A stretch of DNA of 64,000 nt from Pseudobutyrivibrio sp. MD2005 (GTDB taxonomy: Bacteria > Bacillota > Clostridia > Lachnospirales > Lachnospiraceae), in the NCBI RefSeq assembly GCF_000621865.1, contig NZ_JHXE01000008.1, forward strand, positions 124,001-188,000, given 5' to 3'. The notes beneath the pieces were generated by a model, which searched no databases, was not told the origin of the DNA, and was given only the letters and a program-made list of their open reading frames with translations. The position numbers and the translations under genes were made by a program. Positions 17,946 through 27,919 of the stretch are shown piece after piece. Positions within the stretch are counted from its first letter, which is position 1. Each line of letters begins with the position of its first letter.

Positions 17946-20933
17946 CTAAAATGTATGTATCCTATGTTCCCCACTAACCACTACGAAAAACATATTATTA
18001 GGAAGCTCCTCAAGACTAGCAACATGAGTTCCCTCAGCATCTGTGTACTCTGCAACAACTTCAAGTCTTTCTACTCTATTAGCGCCACTTACAGAATTGA
18101 GCTTCATAAATATCTGCTTTCTTCTTGGGATAGTTCCTATGTTCCATCCCATATGTGATCCTGAGGAAATTGGATTTAGATATTCCTTCAACACCCTCTT
18201 CATTTCTTCCATAACAATAAAGCTATCCTCTGTCATATCTCGCCTAATCCATGCATCCACAGATATTTTTACCTTTAGCGGTTCTACTACAAATACATCA
18301 TCCTCGGCGACTGTCAGCTCGCTATTTTCTACTACATGTCTTTTTATTGTTGGTGCCAACCTTTGGAAAGTGAGGGAATTCTTTTCAAAGTCCTTCATCA
18401 GCACAATGATATTTAATCGATTCTCACTTTTTCTAAGATATGGGTCCACACCACTGACAACTGCTACATGCTCTATATTGTTGGACATGGCAGTTATATC
18501 TCTAATGTAATCTGCGGTAGACACAAGCCTTCCGCTGTTGCTTAGCAGATTGGCTCCATGTATAAGGGCATTCTGGAAGCTCTCTATATTGTTTCCTCCA
18601 GAAGCTGGAATAGGATTTGTAATATCTCCAATAAAATCCAGATACTCTACGGATTGATTAATGGCATTTTCACTGACGTTACCATTTTCGCCATCACAGC
18701 TTCTTACAAATACGCTGAAGGCCGGGCCATCCATGTAGGTAGGTATTTTATTGTACAAACCATCTCCGAATATAACCTGGTTAGTAACTCTATTTAAAAT
18801 ATAATGTCTATCCTCTTTTGTAGAAAACTCTAGAGAATCCACCTCATCCCATTTCACATAGAAATTCTGAATTGCCCCTAAAATATCTACGTCCACCTTC
18901 ACTTTATCAGGGCTTGTTTTCATAAGGATATCCATCTGCTCAGGTGTAAGCACATTCCTTTCATTTACCCACAATTCAATATCTAAGATATTGTTGCCCT
19001 CTATTGGGAATGACATATTCGGTGTGATTTCGTCCAGATAGAATATCTGCTCCTCCTGAGAATCAATATTTAAAACTTCTACAGCGTTAAGCTTTAATTG
19101 TTGGATGATAGGAGCAACTATTTCATGGTTAGTCTGTCTGGCTGCAGTCAGTCTTAACCAGTATCCTTCTCTTCCTTCTATAGTTCTTTTTACAATATCC
19201 TCAGGTGGCAAAAATCTTATTACACCATTTTGAGAAAGATTGTGAGTGCCATCCTCTATCTGAATCTGCTTGAATCCATCTCGTGCCAAATACTCTAAAG
19301 CAAAAGGCTGACATGGCACGGCTGTTCCTGGTTTCAACCCCACAAATAATCCTATCGGACCATTTGATAATGGTTTGTCCAGGCACAGATATAAGGCATT
19401 ATCGTTATATTGACTAGGATGGAATAAATCCACGCTTTCATCTATGATTACTTCATTACTTACATCCTTTGTTTCATTGCCGCCTATTAACAAGACCTCT
19501 TTTGGTTTGTACATCTTATTGTTGTAGTCATATGAACATTTAAGGTTCTTAAAAATAGGATAATGGTGAAGTGAAGGCACCATGTAGCAATTGTATGATT
19601 GAATCAACTGAATTCTAATGTAGTGGCCGGCTCTGCCAGATACGTCCACTGACTGCCAATCCGAAGGACATTCGAAAGTAAACTTCATATGCCCTTCATT
19701 GCCATTTGCAAACATTCTGATGTCGTAGCCTTCAATATCCAAACGTCTCCAAGAGCTTCCGTTGTAGTAGCACATTGTGACCTCATCTGGATACACATCT
19801 GGCCCAACCTCATCGACCTGATTTCTAGGCTTTCTTTTGATTATCTTTAAACTTTCATCCAGCTCCTTTTGGCTTATTTTTACTGCATTTGTATCAAATA
19901 ATAAATCAAATTCCAATGTAAGAATTGACTCTTGCTTGATGAAATAATTTTCAAGATTAATGTAACACTCTTTATATAAGTCAAGCTTATCTGAAAATGG
20001 AGTGAAATTTTCTACTTTAAATGATTCCTCCTCATTACCTACAAAATCCATCTTACGAGGCGAACCTGTAGAGGATATATCTATTCTATCTACACTTATA
20101 GTTTCTATAATTGGCTCGTTTGATATGATTTTTAATGTTGTAGGCTCCTGGGCGATTGCTTCAAACTCTTCCTCTTCTTCATCTCCTTCTGGCAGGCCAA
20201 TGCAACTAAAGTCCTTTTGAAGAATTACACCTGTGGATGTTACGTGGTATTCAGATACCGGCATGTAGCCATTAGGTCCCTTAAACAAAAATGAGAACAT
20301 TCCATCTCTCATTTTTGATAAAAGAGATTCGTTGCCAATTAAATCTATTTTTATATCTTCGTTTTCAACATCAAAAATGTATGGATGGGAAATGATGACA
20401 CTATCCTCTCCCTTTGCCTTCATATTTGAAAAATCAAATAGTGGGAATGGTTCAAATGAAAGTTCATCGATAAATTCATTTGCAAATTCATAAACTCTGC
20501 CATCACTTTTTCTGGTTAAAAAGCCACCAGCAAATTTTGAATTAGTAACATAAAGTGGTGCGGTAGTTTCAAAGACAACTCTTTCACCTGTCTCTGTAGA
20601 TAAGAGTTTTGTTCCCATTGGAACAAAGGTACCTTCCATGGTATCTGCAATCAAATCTATAAAGACTACTGAACCAGAAGGCTGAGCCGGCATCAAAGAT
20701 AGTCCAAGAAGGTTTACAAGCTGTGCATGATATTTAAGCAGCAAATGATTGAAATGCTTAACATTGCTCATTGTCTGCTCGGCATATAAAAGCGCGATAG
20801 TAGAACCTATGTCAGGGTTTTCGGTATCGAAATGCCACTGAGGGACATAGGATTTCGCAAGCTCCGCTATTCGCTTCTTAATATCTTCTTCTGTTCTGCC
20901 ATCTAGAATAATTGAAAAAGAATCATTTACCAT
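17946..20933 (-). CDS. Large baseplate J-like protein
   Basis: A 995-residue wedge protein of the eCIS Pvc11/gp6 type. The N-terminus has the family pattern (DTENPDIGSTIALLYAEQ, then HFNHLLLKYHAQLVNLLG); the region around residue 770-870 has GGNNIESFQNALIHG and TAADYIRDIT-like GRLVSTADYIRDIT motifs typical of baseplate J proteins. The gene ends 12 bases before the smaller J gene and begins six bases after gp25. A complete baseplate needs both J-like proteins in other eCIS particles, so this arrangement looks canonical. Confidence 0.88.
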   Translation of the reverse strand: MVNDSFSIILDGRTEEDIKKRIAELAKSYVPQWHFDTENPDIGSTIALLYAEQTMSNVKHFNHLLLKYHAQLVNLLGLSLMPAQPSGSVVFIDLIADTMEGTFVPMGTKLLSTETGERVVFETTAPLYVTNSKFAGGFLTRKSDGRVYEFANEFIDELSFEPFPLFDFSNMKAKGEDSVIISHPYIFDVENEDIKIDLIGNESLLSKMRDGMFSFLFKGPNGYMPVSEYHVTSTGVILQKDFSCIGLPEGDEEEEEFEAIAQEPTTLKIISNEPIIETISVDRIDISSTGSPRKMDFVGNEEESFKVENFTPFSDKLDLYKECYINLENYFIKQESILTLEFDLLFDTNAVKISQKELDESLKIIKRKPRNQVDEVGPDVYPDEVTMCYYNGSSWRRLDIEGYDIRMFANGNEGHMKFTFECPSDWQSVDVSGRAGHYIRIQLIQSYNCYMVPSLHHYPIFKNLKCSYDYNNKMYKPKEVLLIGGNETKDVSNEVIIDESVDLFHPSQYNDNALYLCLDKPLSNGPIGLFVGLKPGTAVPCQPFALEYLARDGFKQIQIEDGTHNLSQNGVIRFLPPEDIVKRTIEGREGYWLRLTAARQTNHEIVAPIIQQLKLNAVEVLNIDSQEEQIFYLDEITPNMSFPIEGNNILDIELWVNERNVLTPEQMDILMKTSPDKVKVDVDILGAIQNFYVKWDEVDSLEFSTKEDRHYILNRVTNQVIFGDGLYNKIPTYMDGPAFSVFVRSCDGENGNVSENAINQSVEYLDFIGDITNPIPASGGNNIESFQNALIHGANLLSNSGRLVSTADYIRDITAMSNNIEHVAVVSGVDPYLRKSENRLNIIVLMKDFEKNSLTFQRLAPTIKRHVVENSELTVAEDDVFVVEPLKVKISVDAWIRRDMTEDSFIVMEEMKRVLKEYLNPISSGSHMGWNIGTIPRRKQIFMKLNSVSGANRVERLEVVAEYTDAEGTHVASLEELPNNMFFVVVSGEHRIHTF

Positions 20934-20939
20934 AAACTC

Positions 20940-21365
20940 TTATAACTCCTCTGCCTCATCTTCTATTGCGCTTTCATTGTTTAGATAGAAAGGAAATACA
21001 AAGCTATCCATGAAATCACTATCAACCAGATAGTAATCGATGTTAATAATCAATGCGCCCTCTTTACTATTAGGGTCTACATTAATATCAACATCAGATA
21101 TTCTGGTCTCCTGCTCCAAAATAGTGTTTCTAAGCTCAGATGTAAAAATGTTAAGCATTGTAAGTGAAGTATCCATAAATGTATAACTCATCATCTTGGT
21201 ACCAAAGTTTGGATTCATAATCCTTTCACCCACGGCTGTCATAAGAATCAGATACAAAGATTCCCTGACGCTATCTCTGCCAGAAGATACCACAAATCTG
21301 CCTGTAGCCGGGTCTACCTGTGGTGGAAACTTCATAGACTTGCCTAAATTTGAAAACATATCCAT
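20940..21365 (-). CDS. gp25/GPW-family baseplate wedge protein
   Basis: 141 residues with the gp25 lysozyme-like fold pattern: SLYLILMTAVGERIMNPNFG (the conserved R-x-x-x-P-x-FG block) near residues 36-55. In phage T4, T6SS and eCIS this protein anchors the first sheath ring to the baseplate. Equivalent to Pvc9. It precedes the J-like genes as in other eCIS loci. Confidence 0.92.
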   Translation of the reverse strand: MDMFSNLGKSMKFPPQVDPATGRFVVSSGRDSVRESLYLILMTAVGERIMNPNFGTKMMSYTFMDTSLTMLNIFTSELRNTILEQETRISDVDINVDPNSKEGALIINIDYYLVDSDFMDSFVFPFYLNNESAIEDEAEEL

Positions 21366-21383
21366 ATGCTAACCCTCTCTTCC

Positions 21384-22196
21384 CTAGCCAAGAGAAATCA
21401 TATTTCCTCCGATTTTCGTAGAGCCTGAGCTGCTCAATTCTACTGTGGAATTGCCCTCTACCTTTACCTTTGCTCCAGATACGCTTACATTCATATCCGA
21501 TTTCATAGTAGCGCCTTCCGATGCCTCTACCAAAAGCTTTTTAGCTTTGAGAGTAACCTTGCCAGTGTCTCCATTCATAATTAGAGATATGTTATCACCT
21601 ACCTGCACTGTGAGATTCTTCGCAGCCTTGATTATCATCTTGCCATTTTCTGTTTTCATAACAATCTGATTTTCTTTTTCTTTATCTGACAGGTACACCT
21701 CTTTCTTTTCGTTATCCATGTGAAATTCAAAGGCGTTTTTAGCTGTCTTCAATGTGATGGCATCCTTTGCGCCATCACCTTTATCATTATCAAAAAACTC
21801 TAGTGTGTTTCCATTTTTGGTAGTTATTTTTTTGTATTTGTTTTTACTGTCCATAGCCTTTGTGTAAAAGCTATCATTGTCCTTTGGAACACATCCGATG
21901 ACATATGGTTTATCGATTATGCCATGGTCAAACACTAGCATTACCTGATCTCCAACTTCTGGCAGGAAATAGGTACCCCACTTTGAGCCAGATGACATCT
22001 GAACCATCTTTGCCCACTTAAGTTCATTAGCTTTCTTGTCTCGCATTGGAATACTGACACACACTTTGCCAGGGTGATCTTTATCATAGTTTTTTACAAC
22101 CAATCCAAGGACTACACCCCAAATGCGATTATCCCCAGTTTCTGTTTTAAGTATCTGCTTGTTTGCAATGTCATCAATTACGTCGTATAAACCCAT
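21384..22196 (-). CDS. Baseplate spike protein (gpV/gp5-like, VgrG C-terminal part)
   Basis: 270 residues. Residues about 22-115 form an OB-fold as in gpV/gp5 and VgrG (GVVLGLVVKNYDKDHPGKVCVSIP, seen in two parts, then WAKMVQ and LPEVGDQVMLVFDHG). From 120 to the end the sequence repeats short polar beta strands ending in a Ser/Gly-rich segment, the usual triple-stranded beta helix of the spike. It sits directly after the gp27-like hub gene, so the split hub plus spike equals one VgrG. No extra effector domain is fused to it. Confidence 0.9.
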   Translation of the reverse strand: MGLYDVIDDIANKQILKTETGDNRIWGVVLGLVVKNYDKDHPGKVCVSIPMRDKKANELKWAKMVQMSSGSKWGTYFLPEVGDQVMLVFDHGIIDKPYVIGCVPKDNDSFYTKAMDSKNKYKKITTKNGNTLEFFDNDKGDGAKDAITLKTAKNAFEFHMDNEKKEVYLSDKEKENQIVMKTENGKMIIKAAKNLTVQVGDNISLIMNGDTGKVTLKAKKLLVEASEGATMKSDMNVSVSGAKVKVEGNSTVELSSSGSTKIGGNMISLG

Positions 22197-22216
22197 AAGC
22201 TTCTCCTATATTTTGT

Positions 22217-23350
22217 TTAAGGAATACATGCTGCCTGTCCCACAATATCTGTCAAGTATCCATCTGTCTGATTTAATTTGTGATGGATGCTGTATATATA
22301 AAACTTATTTGTAACTGGAGCTCCCAAATCCTCTAGATTTATAAATGCACCAGGGATTAGATTAGGAATCCCTATAGTTGTTCCTCTAAAGGTTCCAAAT
22401 CTAAAGGATATTGATTCCTTCAAAGACTTCACTCTATTTGTAGCATCGCTATCTGACTTTATGGTTGGATCAATATAAATCTTTTCACTTCCCTTAATCA
22501 GTCCGGCAGCTTTGCTACCTAATGAGATTTTATTTTTAATTTTATCTTTTGCTGAAATCACCTTACCTTTACCATCATCCATTCCTCTGGCTTCGATGGT
22601 TTCTGCAAGGCCGGTGATATCGTATTCTACTTCACAATTGAATAATCCTTTTGTTGCTGAAATGTTAATCTCTTCCGAAGGATCACATTTTGCTGGTCTG
22701 AAATAAACATTTCCACCTACTGTAAAGAATTCATAATTAAACTTTTTTGCCGCCTTTACAACAAATTCATAATCAGACTCAGCCACCATTTCTATATTGG
22801 GATTATTGTTTGGTGTACCTGGCGGTGGAGTGTCCGGCGTATTTGTTATATAAAGCTTTTCAATGATTCCCGAAGATTTCATTTTGCTATAGGCTGTTTT
22901 TTCAAGTATTTCTTTTACTGCTGCAGAATATGTCTTAGCCTTCAACTGCTTGGAATAAGAGCCTGCCATCATGACTCCCTTTATGTCCATACCTGTAACT
23001 GTAATATGTGGAGCTTCTCCTGCTTCATAGGCAAAGGTTACCTTGGTGATAACTCCTGTAAATACTTCCTTTACCAGACTGGCATATCCTAGATATATTT
23101 TTAGTGAAGCACCAATAACTACTGCTTTTGACAAGCTTTCATATTCGAACCTGGCCTGAACCCTATCGAATACGTTATATATTTCAAATGTAGCTATGGA
23201 TGCCTCAAAGCCTGCGGAGATTTCCACATCAATATTATTAATAACAATAGGATTTTTTGATATATCCTTACCGTTAATCTCTATTATTGATCTGGGATCC
23301 GTAAACCCGCCATAATCCTTATATAGATCACCATATATCAGTTTATCCAT
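22217..23350 (-). CDS. Baseplate hub protein (gpD/gp27-like, VgrG N-terminal part)
   Basis: 377 residues, equivalent to Pvc8 and phage late control gene D protein. The pattern of alternating beta strands with VEISAGFEASIATFEIYN, IYLGYASLVKEVFTGVIT and FRFGTFRGTTIGIPNLIPG is typical for the hub trimer that sits at the end of the inner tube. It lies directly upstream of the spike and downstream of the two linker-like genes. Confidence 0.88.
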   Translation of the reverse strand: MDKLIYGDLYKDYGGFTDPRSIIEINGKDISKNPIVINNIDVEISAGFEASIATFEIYNVFDRVQARFEYESLSKAVVIGASLKIYLGYASLVKEVFTGVITKVTFAYEAGEAPHITVTGMDIKGVMMAGSYSKQLKAKTYSAAVKEILEKTAYSKMKSSGIIEKLYITNTPDTPPPGTPNNNPNIEMVAESDYEFVVKAAKKFNYEFFTVGGNVYFRPAKCDPSEEINISATKGLFNCEVEYDITGLAETIEARGMDDGKGKVISAKDKIKNKISLGSKAAGLIKGSEKIYIDPTIKSDSDATNRVKSLKESISFRFGTFRGTTIGIPNLIPGAFINLEDLGAPVTNKFYIYSIHHKLNQTDGYLTDIVGQAACIP

Positions 23351-23363
23351 TTACACTCCCCAT

Positions 23364-24200
23364 TTACTTTAAGTTAAGCAAATTATTAAAATCCTTCATA
23401 CTGCTGTATGTCAACGTACTTCCAAGCTGTATATTCTTGTCACCTTTTCCAAAAAACTTCTTATAAACATTATCCCAATATTTGTTTGACTCAGAAGCGG
23501 TTCCTTCATGAGTATCATCCTTATTGATTTTTGCGGATTGACGTATGCTCATTGAGATTTTTGCTCTGATTGGCTTTCCATCTGTATCAAACATCACATA
23601 CTCGGCGTTTACTTCCTCAAGCACACCCCAAAATATCATTTTTCCCCAAGCAAATATTATGTATTGTGTTTCAACATCGTTACACAGCGAGCAAAAGCCA
23701 TCAACTATTGGTGCAATATTATAATAATCCCTACCCTTATATAGATTAGCGGCTGCTGAAACAACAGTAGATGCAGAGAATCCTGTGGTTGAACTCAGAC
23801 AAATTGATGAATCTATATATATTTCAAAGCTCATATTAGTTTGGGCATCAATGTTGTATTGGGCAATATGGGAACCAATATCTCCAGTTACAGATTGTTG
23901 CTGTTGGAAAGAACCATTCATGGCCGTATATCGCATTGTACTTGGATTAAATTCTACCTCTATCCAATAATATGTAAGTTGAGAATTCAAAATCTGTATA
24001 TTTTGCGCATCTGAGAGGGTAACTCCTCTTTTTAAACCAATTAGCTTAGAGGCAACTAAATATTGCGCAGCGTCAGCCGCCTTTTTCATTTGCTCTGCAG
24101 CTTCTGTTGTCATAGTTGTAGCTTTCGCTCCGTCTACTCTAGTAATCTTTTTTCTCGGAAAACCAATTATTGCTCTATTAAACCCACCAAAAAAACCCAT
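23364..24200 (-). CDS. Pvc7/LysM-region hub-linker protein, paralog 1
   Basis: 278 residues. The core has IEVEFNPSTMRYTAMNG and FAWGKMIFWGVLEEVNAEY followed by DGKPIRAKISMSI. The same F-W-G-x-M ... G-x-P-x-R-A-x-I frame appears in the next upstream gene, so the two are paralogs. In eCIS loci this position holds the Pvc7-type tube-to-hub adaptor, often with a C-terminal LysM domain; no LysM is visible here. Confidence 0.72.
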   Translation of the reverse strand: MGFFGGFNRAIIGFPRKKITRVDGAKATTMTTEAAEQMKKAADAAQYLVASKLIGLKRGVTLSDAQNIQILNSQLTYYWIEVEFNPSTMRYTAMNGSFQQQQSVTGDIGSHIAQYNIDAQTNMSFEIYIDSSICLSSTTGFSASTVVSAAANLYKGRDYYNIAPIVDGFCSLCNDVETQYIIFAWGKMIFWGVLEEVNAEYVMFDTDGKPIRAKISMSIRQSAKINKDDTHEGTASESNKYWDNVYKKFFGKGDKNIQLGSTLTYSSMKDFNNLLNLK

Positions 24201-24223
24201 ATATATACCTCTTAATTACATAA

Positions 24224-25132
24224 CTAAAATGGCAAATTGAAAAAGTTTCCGGCATTTGCATTCTCTCCCCATTGAGAAAGAACAGTTCTATCCATGTCCC
24301 TAAATTTATTGTACTTGTTAATCCACTGATTTCTGAAGCCGGCAGAAATACTTCTTTCAACCGTAAGTATCTGTAAATTTATTCTAGCTCTACACGGATC
24401 TCCGTTGCGATGAAACATCGTATAAGTAGCCTGGGCCGAAATAAGAGAACCAACATAAGACATTTTTGAGCCCCAAAAGAACCCTACAGTTCTAGTAAAG
24501 CTATTTCTTAAAAGTGACAATATAGCCTCTGTTTCTTCCTTCACTTGGCACTTGCTTCCTGAGCCCCAGTTAAGTAGATTCTGAGCAACATTTGATGCAT
24601 TCAGTATGTTTGCGGAATCAGATGCAAATGCACTGGTATTATCCTCTTCATCAATGATAATAGGTATACTTACACTGATACGAGGTGGCACCTGTTGATA
24701 TCCAGCACTTTCAGTTTTTCCTTCTTTGTTCTTTTCAGCTGTAGTATCTTGAATATAAGCAAGCTTACTACCTATTGCATTTATCTGTACCTGCGATGGA
24801 TTAAACTGAACCTTCAGCTTTTTTACTTGTACACCCTTAGCTTTATTTTTTACCTCATCAATTGTCAATCCCGGAAATAATGCACTCATCAATGCCGCCA
24901 ATTCTTGCGCATATACGGTCACCGCTGCAAGCTGTTCAGCCAATTTAGTTAAGTCTACTAACCCCGCTAAATTTATAGGTACCATTGGCCTGTTTGCCTC
25001 CAGCCTTTCAGCTTCTTCCTTCTTGATGGGATTTACCATACCTGTATCAAAAACTACAAGATATCCATGTTCAATATTTCCCACAGCAGAGCCCAATGCA
25101 TTACCTGCCAAATCCGTAAATGCGTTACCCAT
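24224..25132 (-). CDS. Pvc7-type hub-linker protein, paralog 2
   Basis: 302 residues. The central VKKLKVQFNPSQVQINAIG, the FFWGSKMSYVGSLISAQATY segment and NGDPCRARINLQI match the pattern in paralog 1, but the first 120 residues differ and are hydrophobic and Ala-rich (residues about 55-95). Expected to join tube, hub and baseplate. Two divergent copies next to each other may form a mixed adaptor ring. No LysM motif seen. Confidence 0.7.
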   Translation of the reverse strand: MGNAFTDLAGNALGSAVGNIEHGYLVVFDTGMVNPIKKEEAERLEANRPMVPINLAGLVDLTKLAEQLAAVTVYAQELAALMSALFPGLTIDEVKNKAKGVQVKKLKVQFNPSQVQINAIGSKLAYIQDTTAEKNKEGKTESAGYQQVPPRISVSIPIIIDEEDNTSAFASDSANILNASNVAQNLLNWGSGSKCQVKEETEAILSLLRNSFTRTVGFFWGSKMSYVGSLISAQATYTMFHRNGDPCRARINLQILTVERSISAGFRNQWINKYNKFRDMDRTVLSQWGENANAGNFFNLPF

Positions 25133-25134
25133 AC

Positions 25135-26937
25135 TTAATAACCTCTACGCTTTCTTTCTGTGTCTAGCTTTTTTTCCAGTCTTCTAAACACCTGATTTGA
25201 GATGGAATCTACCTGTCCCTTTATGTTTTTATCAACCATTTCCATCACATTGTTTTGTATATTTCTTACCACTTCTTCATTGTCAATTTGATTTACCACT
25301 TCGGTATGATTGGTTTCTGTGGTATTTACATTTTGGGTCACTTCCACAAGCCTGTTATCTACATAATTTCTTTGCTGCCTGATTTCATCTAAAATATCTT
25401 CAGAAATCGTCTGCTCCTCTGTCTTATGCACTAAAGTAAGTGTGCGCTGCTCCACCTCAATATTTTTTGCAACCTGCTCAACCTGCTTTTTTTGCTCAGT
25501 AATATTTCTAACCACTTCCTGTTGGCGTGAAATATTTTCCAGTTCTGTTATGTCGCCAGGTCGTCCGTTTTCTGCCAAATGTACTAGAAGCTCTCTTGTA
25601 AAAGGATCTGCCACCTGATTGACAATAACTTCTTTGATTTGATCATAAACAGTGTTTTGAATAGTATTGTCAGGTATGCTTCCTATTATCTCTCCAGAAA
25701 GCTCTGGATGCTCCAGCAGAAGCTGGCTGGTATTATATATATTCTTTCTGTCTGGAACTGGATTTGTAATCTGATTATTAATTACAATCTGCTGTTCCAG
25801 CTGTCTTATTTCTTCCAGCTTTTGCTGATTTCTAATATTGATTTCGTTTAATGCTTCCTGCTGCAGATTCTCTACATAATCCGATTTATATACAAGCTCA
25901 TCTGTCTCTTTTATTATGTTTTCTTCAATCTGTCTGCTGTAGTCATTTTCTTCTATTATGTGGAAAACGCTTAAAGTTCTATCTGTAAAAAATCTATTTA
26001 AGGTGTTTTCTGCTGATTGATTGTAAGCATTTTTAAGCTGATACCACTGCTCATCCCTAATGTATTTATCACCTGCTCTAAGGCTCATTACATTTTCAAT
26101 CAAATTCATGATGATTGATGCATTTACTGAAGATAAAATATCTCCGTTTTCTGTTACCTCTACTACATCATCACCTTCATTAAGCTCCTCCCATCTATGA
26201 ACCAGATAGTTTCTGGTATCACCTTCAAATGTATGAAAGATGGAATTAAGCGTTAATTCTCTTGATTCATTTTTCTGTTCTGCCAAATGAAACTCTGCCT
26301 GACGAATTATTGCAGGCATATCTGGGTTTGCCCTAAGCAGCTCAGTTACTTCTTTGTATATTTCTTTACTGTGCAGTCTGTCGAAAACTTTTTCATATAA
26401 TTCTTTTTCTTTTCGACTTGCCAGTACCTCTTTGTCACCCTCGTTCTTCTTTTCTGGAATCCTGCCATTTTCCTGAATAATTCGCTCCATCATGCTTCTA
26501 AATGCAACAGGATTATTTTCATTTATTCTGATATAGTTGATGGTTTCATCCATCTGTTCTTTTATTTCTTTAACCTGCTTTATAAACTGGCTGGTGTTTT
26601 CAACTCCCAGCTTTCTTAATACATTCTCAACATAAACCTTATCCTGATATGTAAAATGATGATTGTCCGAATAATACAGACGATTAATCATTTCATTTAA
26701 CATCTCGATTTTGACATTCTTAGTAGAATTCACATTAGTAGTGTTTGTAAGAGTTGTCATGCCAAAATCTTCAAGATACACCTCTGGTGGCTCGGAAACT
26801 AAATGTATTAATTCTTCCTTTTCCATTCGCACATTCATGCATCCATAATTTGTGCGAATCCTCTCTGAAAAACCGCTGTAGAAAGGTGTCAAAGGTTTCA
26901 ATTTTCTCATTGAATCAGCAGATTTGATTTTAAGCAT
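25135..26937 (-). CDS. 600-residue coiled-coil protein in the CIS operon, possible tape measure
   Basis: I recognise no family. The chain is mainly helical with long Glu/Gln/Asn-rich heptad-like stretches, above all residues about 330-600, and it ends in a basic RRLEKKLDTERKRRGY tail. The N-terminal 70 residues are different, with MLKIKSADSMRKLKP. It lies between the second tube-like gene and the hub linkers. No other obvious tape measure (Pvc14-like) is present in the operon, and the length and helical character would suit this role, which is inference only. Alternatively it could be a scaffold or tip-bound protein. Confidence 0.6.
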   Translation of the reverse strand: MLKIKSADSMRKLKPLTPFYSGFSERIRTNYGCMNVRMEKEELIHLVSEPPEVYLEDFGMTTLTNTTNVNSTKNVKIEMLNEMINRLYYSDNHHFTYQDKVYVENVLRKLGVENTSQFIKQVKEIKEQMDETINYIRINENNPVAFRSMMERIIQENGRIPEKKNEGDKEVLASRKEKELYEKVFDRLHSKEIYKEVTELLRANPDMPAIIRQAEFHLAEQKNESRELTLNSIFHTFEGDTRNYLVHRWEELNEGDDVVEVTENGDILSSVNASIIMNLIENVMSLRAGDKYIRDEQWYQLKNAYNQSAENTLNRFFTDRTLSVFHIIEENDYSRQIEENIIKETDELVYKSDYVENLQQEALNEINIRNQQKLEEIRQLEQQIVINNQITNPVPDRKNIYNTSQLLLEHPELSGEIIGSIPDNTIQNTVYDQIKEVIVNQVADPFTRELLVHLAENGRPGDITELENISRQQEVVRNITEQKKQVEQVAKNIEVEQRTLTLVHKTEEQTISEDILDEIRQQRNYVDNRLVEVTQNVNTTETNHTEVVNQIDNEEVVRNIQNNVMEMVDKNIKGQVDSISNQVFRRLEKKLDTERKRRGY

Positions 26938-26940
26938 CTA

Positions 26941-27906
26941 TTATTTACCCTTCTTTTGTGCCTCTCCTATTCCAAATGCGCTTTGGGTAGGTGGCCACTT
27001 TCTTCCGTTATCTTTTGCTGTGGTAGCATAAGCTTCTAATATTTCTTGTCCGTAATAGCTTTTATCATCTGGATACGTTCTTTTATTAGCGTCTTTCTTT
27101 GAGCCAATCTCACCATCTAAATATGTATTGATATCAGCGCTCTTATCACCATCAAACTTACCATAAGCAGTTTTGTATGCTCTGGCATTTTCCTCTTCTT
27201 TTTCTTTCTTTCCTACCTCGCCAGTCAAGTATGTAAAGGTCTTGTCCGCACTTTCATCTCCACCTAAATGTCCATCAGACTTAATGTATGATCTGGCATT
27301 TTCTTTTTCTTTACTTGCATCTATCTGCATGTTGTATTCAGCATCGTCGGCCTGGCGTCCATATACAGCCTTCTTCATTGCCTCCTCTGTAATTTTGCCT
27401 CCGCCAAATAGCTTTGAATATCCATCTTTCTCTTTTAGAATCGTTTCAGGTAAATCCAGAACTACAATCTGTCTATAAGCTATTTTTATTACTTCAGTTA
27501 AAAGGCCGCCTTTTTCAGCATCTAATGTGCCATACTCTTTACCCGTTACAGTACATCCAGTAAAGGCAAAGGTTCTTCTGGAATAGCCCATAAAATTGCC
27601 TTGATAAGGCGATACCATTAGAAGTAATGGCAGCATTAACTCGGTACCATTTTGAAGAGGATCATAATACAAATCTGTAGCGGCATATCTTTCTATTTCA
27701 AGTGTAAATGGTTGTGAAATAGGCTTACGTCTCATGTGTACATAGTCGTTCAATCCACCTTCTTGAATGTACTCATATTCAAAATTTTTGGTAAAGGCTC
27801 TAACACTTTTGACTGGAACATCAAACATCATTTCCACTCTAAGTAAAAAGTTAAAACCTGGAACCGGGCTAAACCCATTGTTATCTGTAAAAATACTCAT
27901 AGGCAC
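26941..27906 (-). CDS. Second tube-like protein with a repeated C-terminal tail
   Basis: 321 residues. The first 165 follow the gp19/T4-like tail tube fold (GFNFLLRVEMMFDVPVKSV, RKPISQPFTLEIER, FTGCTVTGKEYG), matching Pvc5-type tube initiator proteins. After it come 150 extra hydrophilic residues with an internal repeat: ENARSYIKSDGHLGGDESAD..TYLTGEVGKK and ENARAYKTAYGKFDGDKSAD..TYLDGEIGSKK. Such a tail is not usual for tube proteins and may reach into the lumen or to the linker ring. Distinct from the main tube. Confidence 0.75.
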   Translation of the reverse strand: MPMSIFTDNNGFSPVPGFNFLLRVEMMFDVPVKSVRAFTKNFEYEYIQEGGLNDYVHMRRKPISQPFTLEIERYAATDLYYDPLQNGTELMLPLLLMVSPYQGNFMGYSRRTFAFTGCTVTGKEYGTLDAEKGGLLTEVIKIAYRQIVVLDLPETILKEKDGYSKLFGGGKITEEAMKKAVYGRQADDAEYNMQIDASKEKENARSYIKSDGHLGGDESADKTFTYLTGEVGKKEKEEENARAYKTAYGKFDGDKSADINTYLDGEIGSKKDANKRTYPDDKSYYGQEILEAYATTAKDNGRKWPPTQSAFGIGEAQKKGK

Positions 27907-27919
27907 TACCTACTAAAAA

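Noticed and set aside
21384-22196. Effector domain fused to the spike
   Set aside because: The C-terminal half is a plain beta-helix pattern that ends in Ser/Gly strands; no enzymatic motif.
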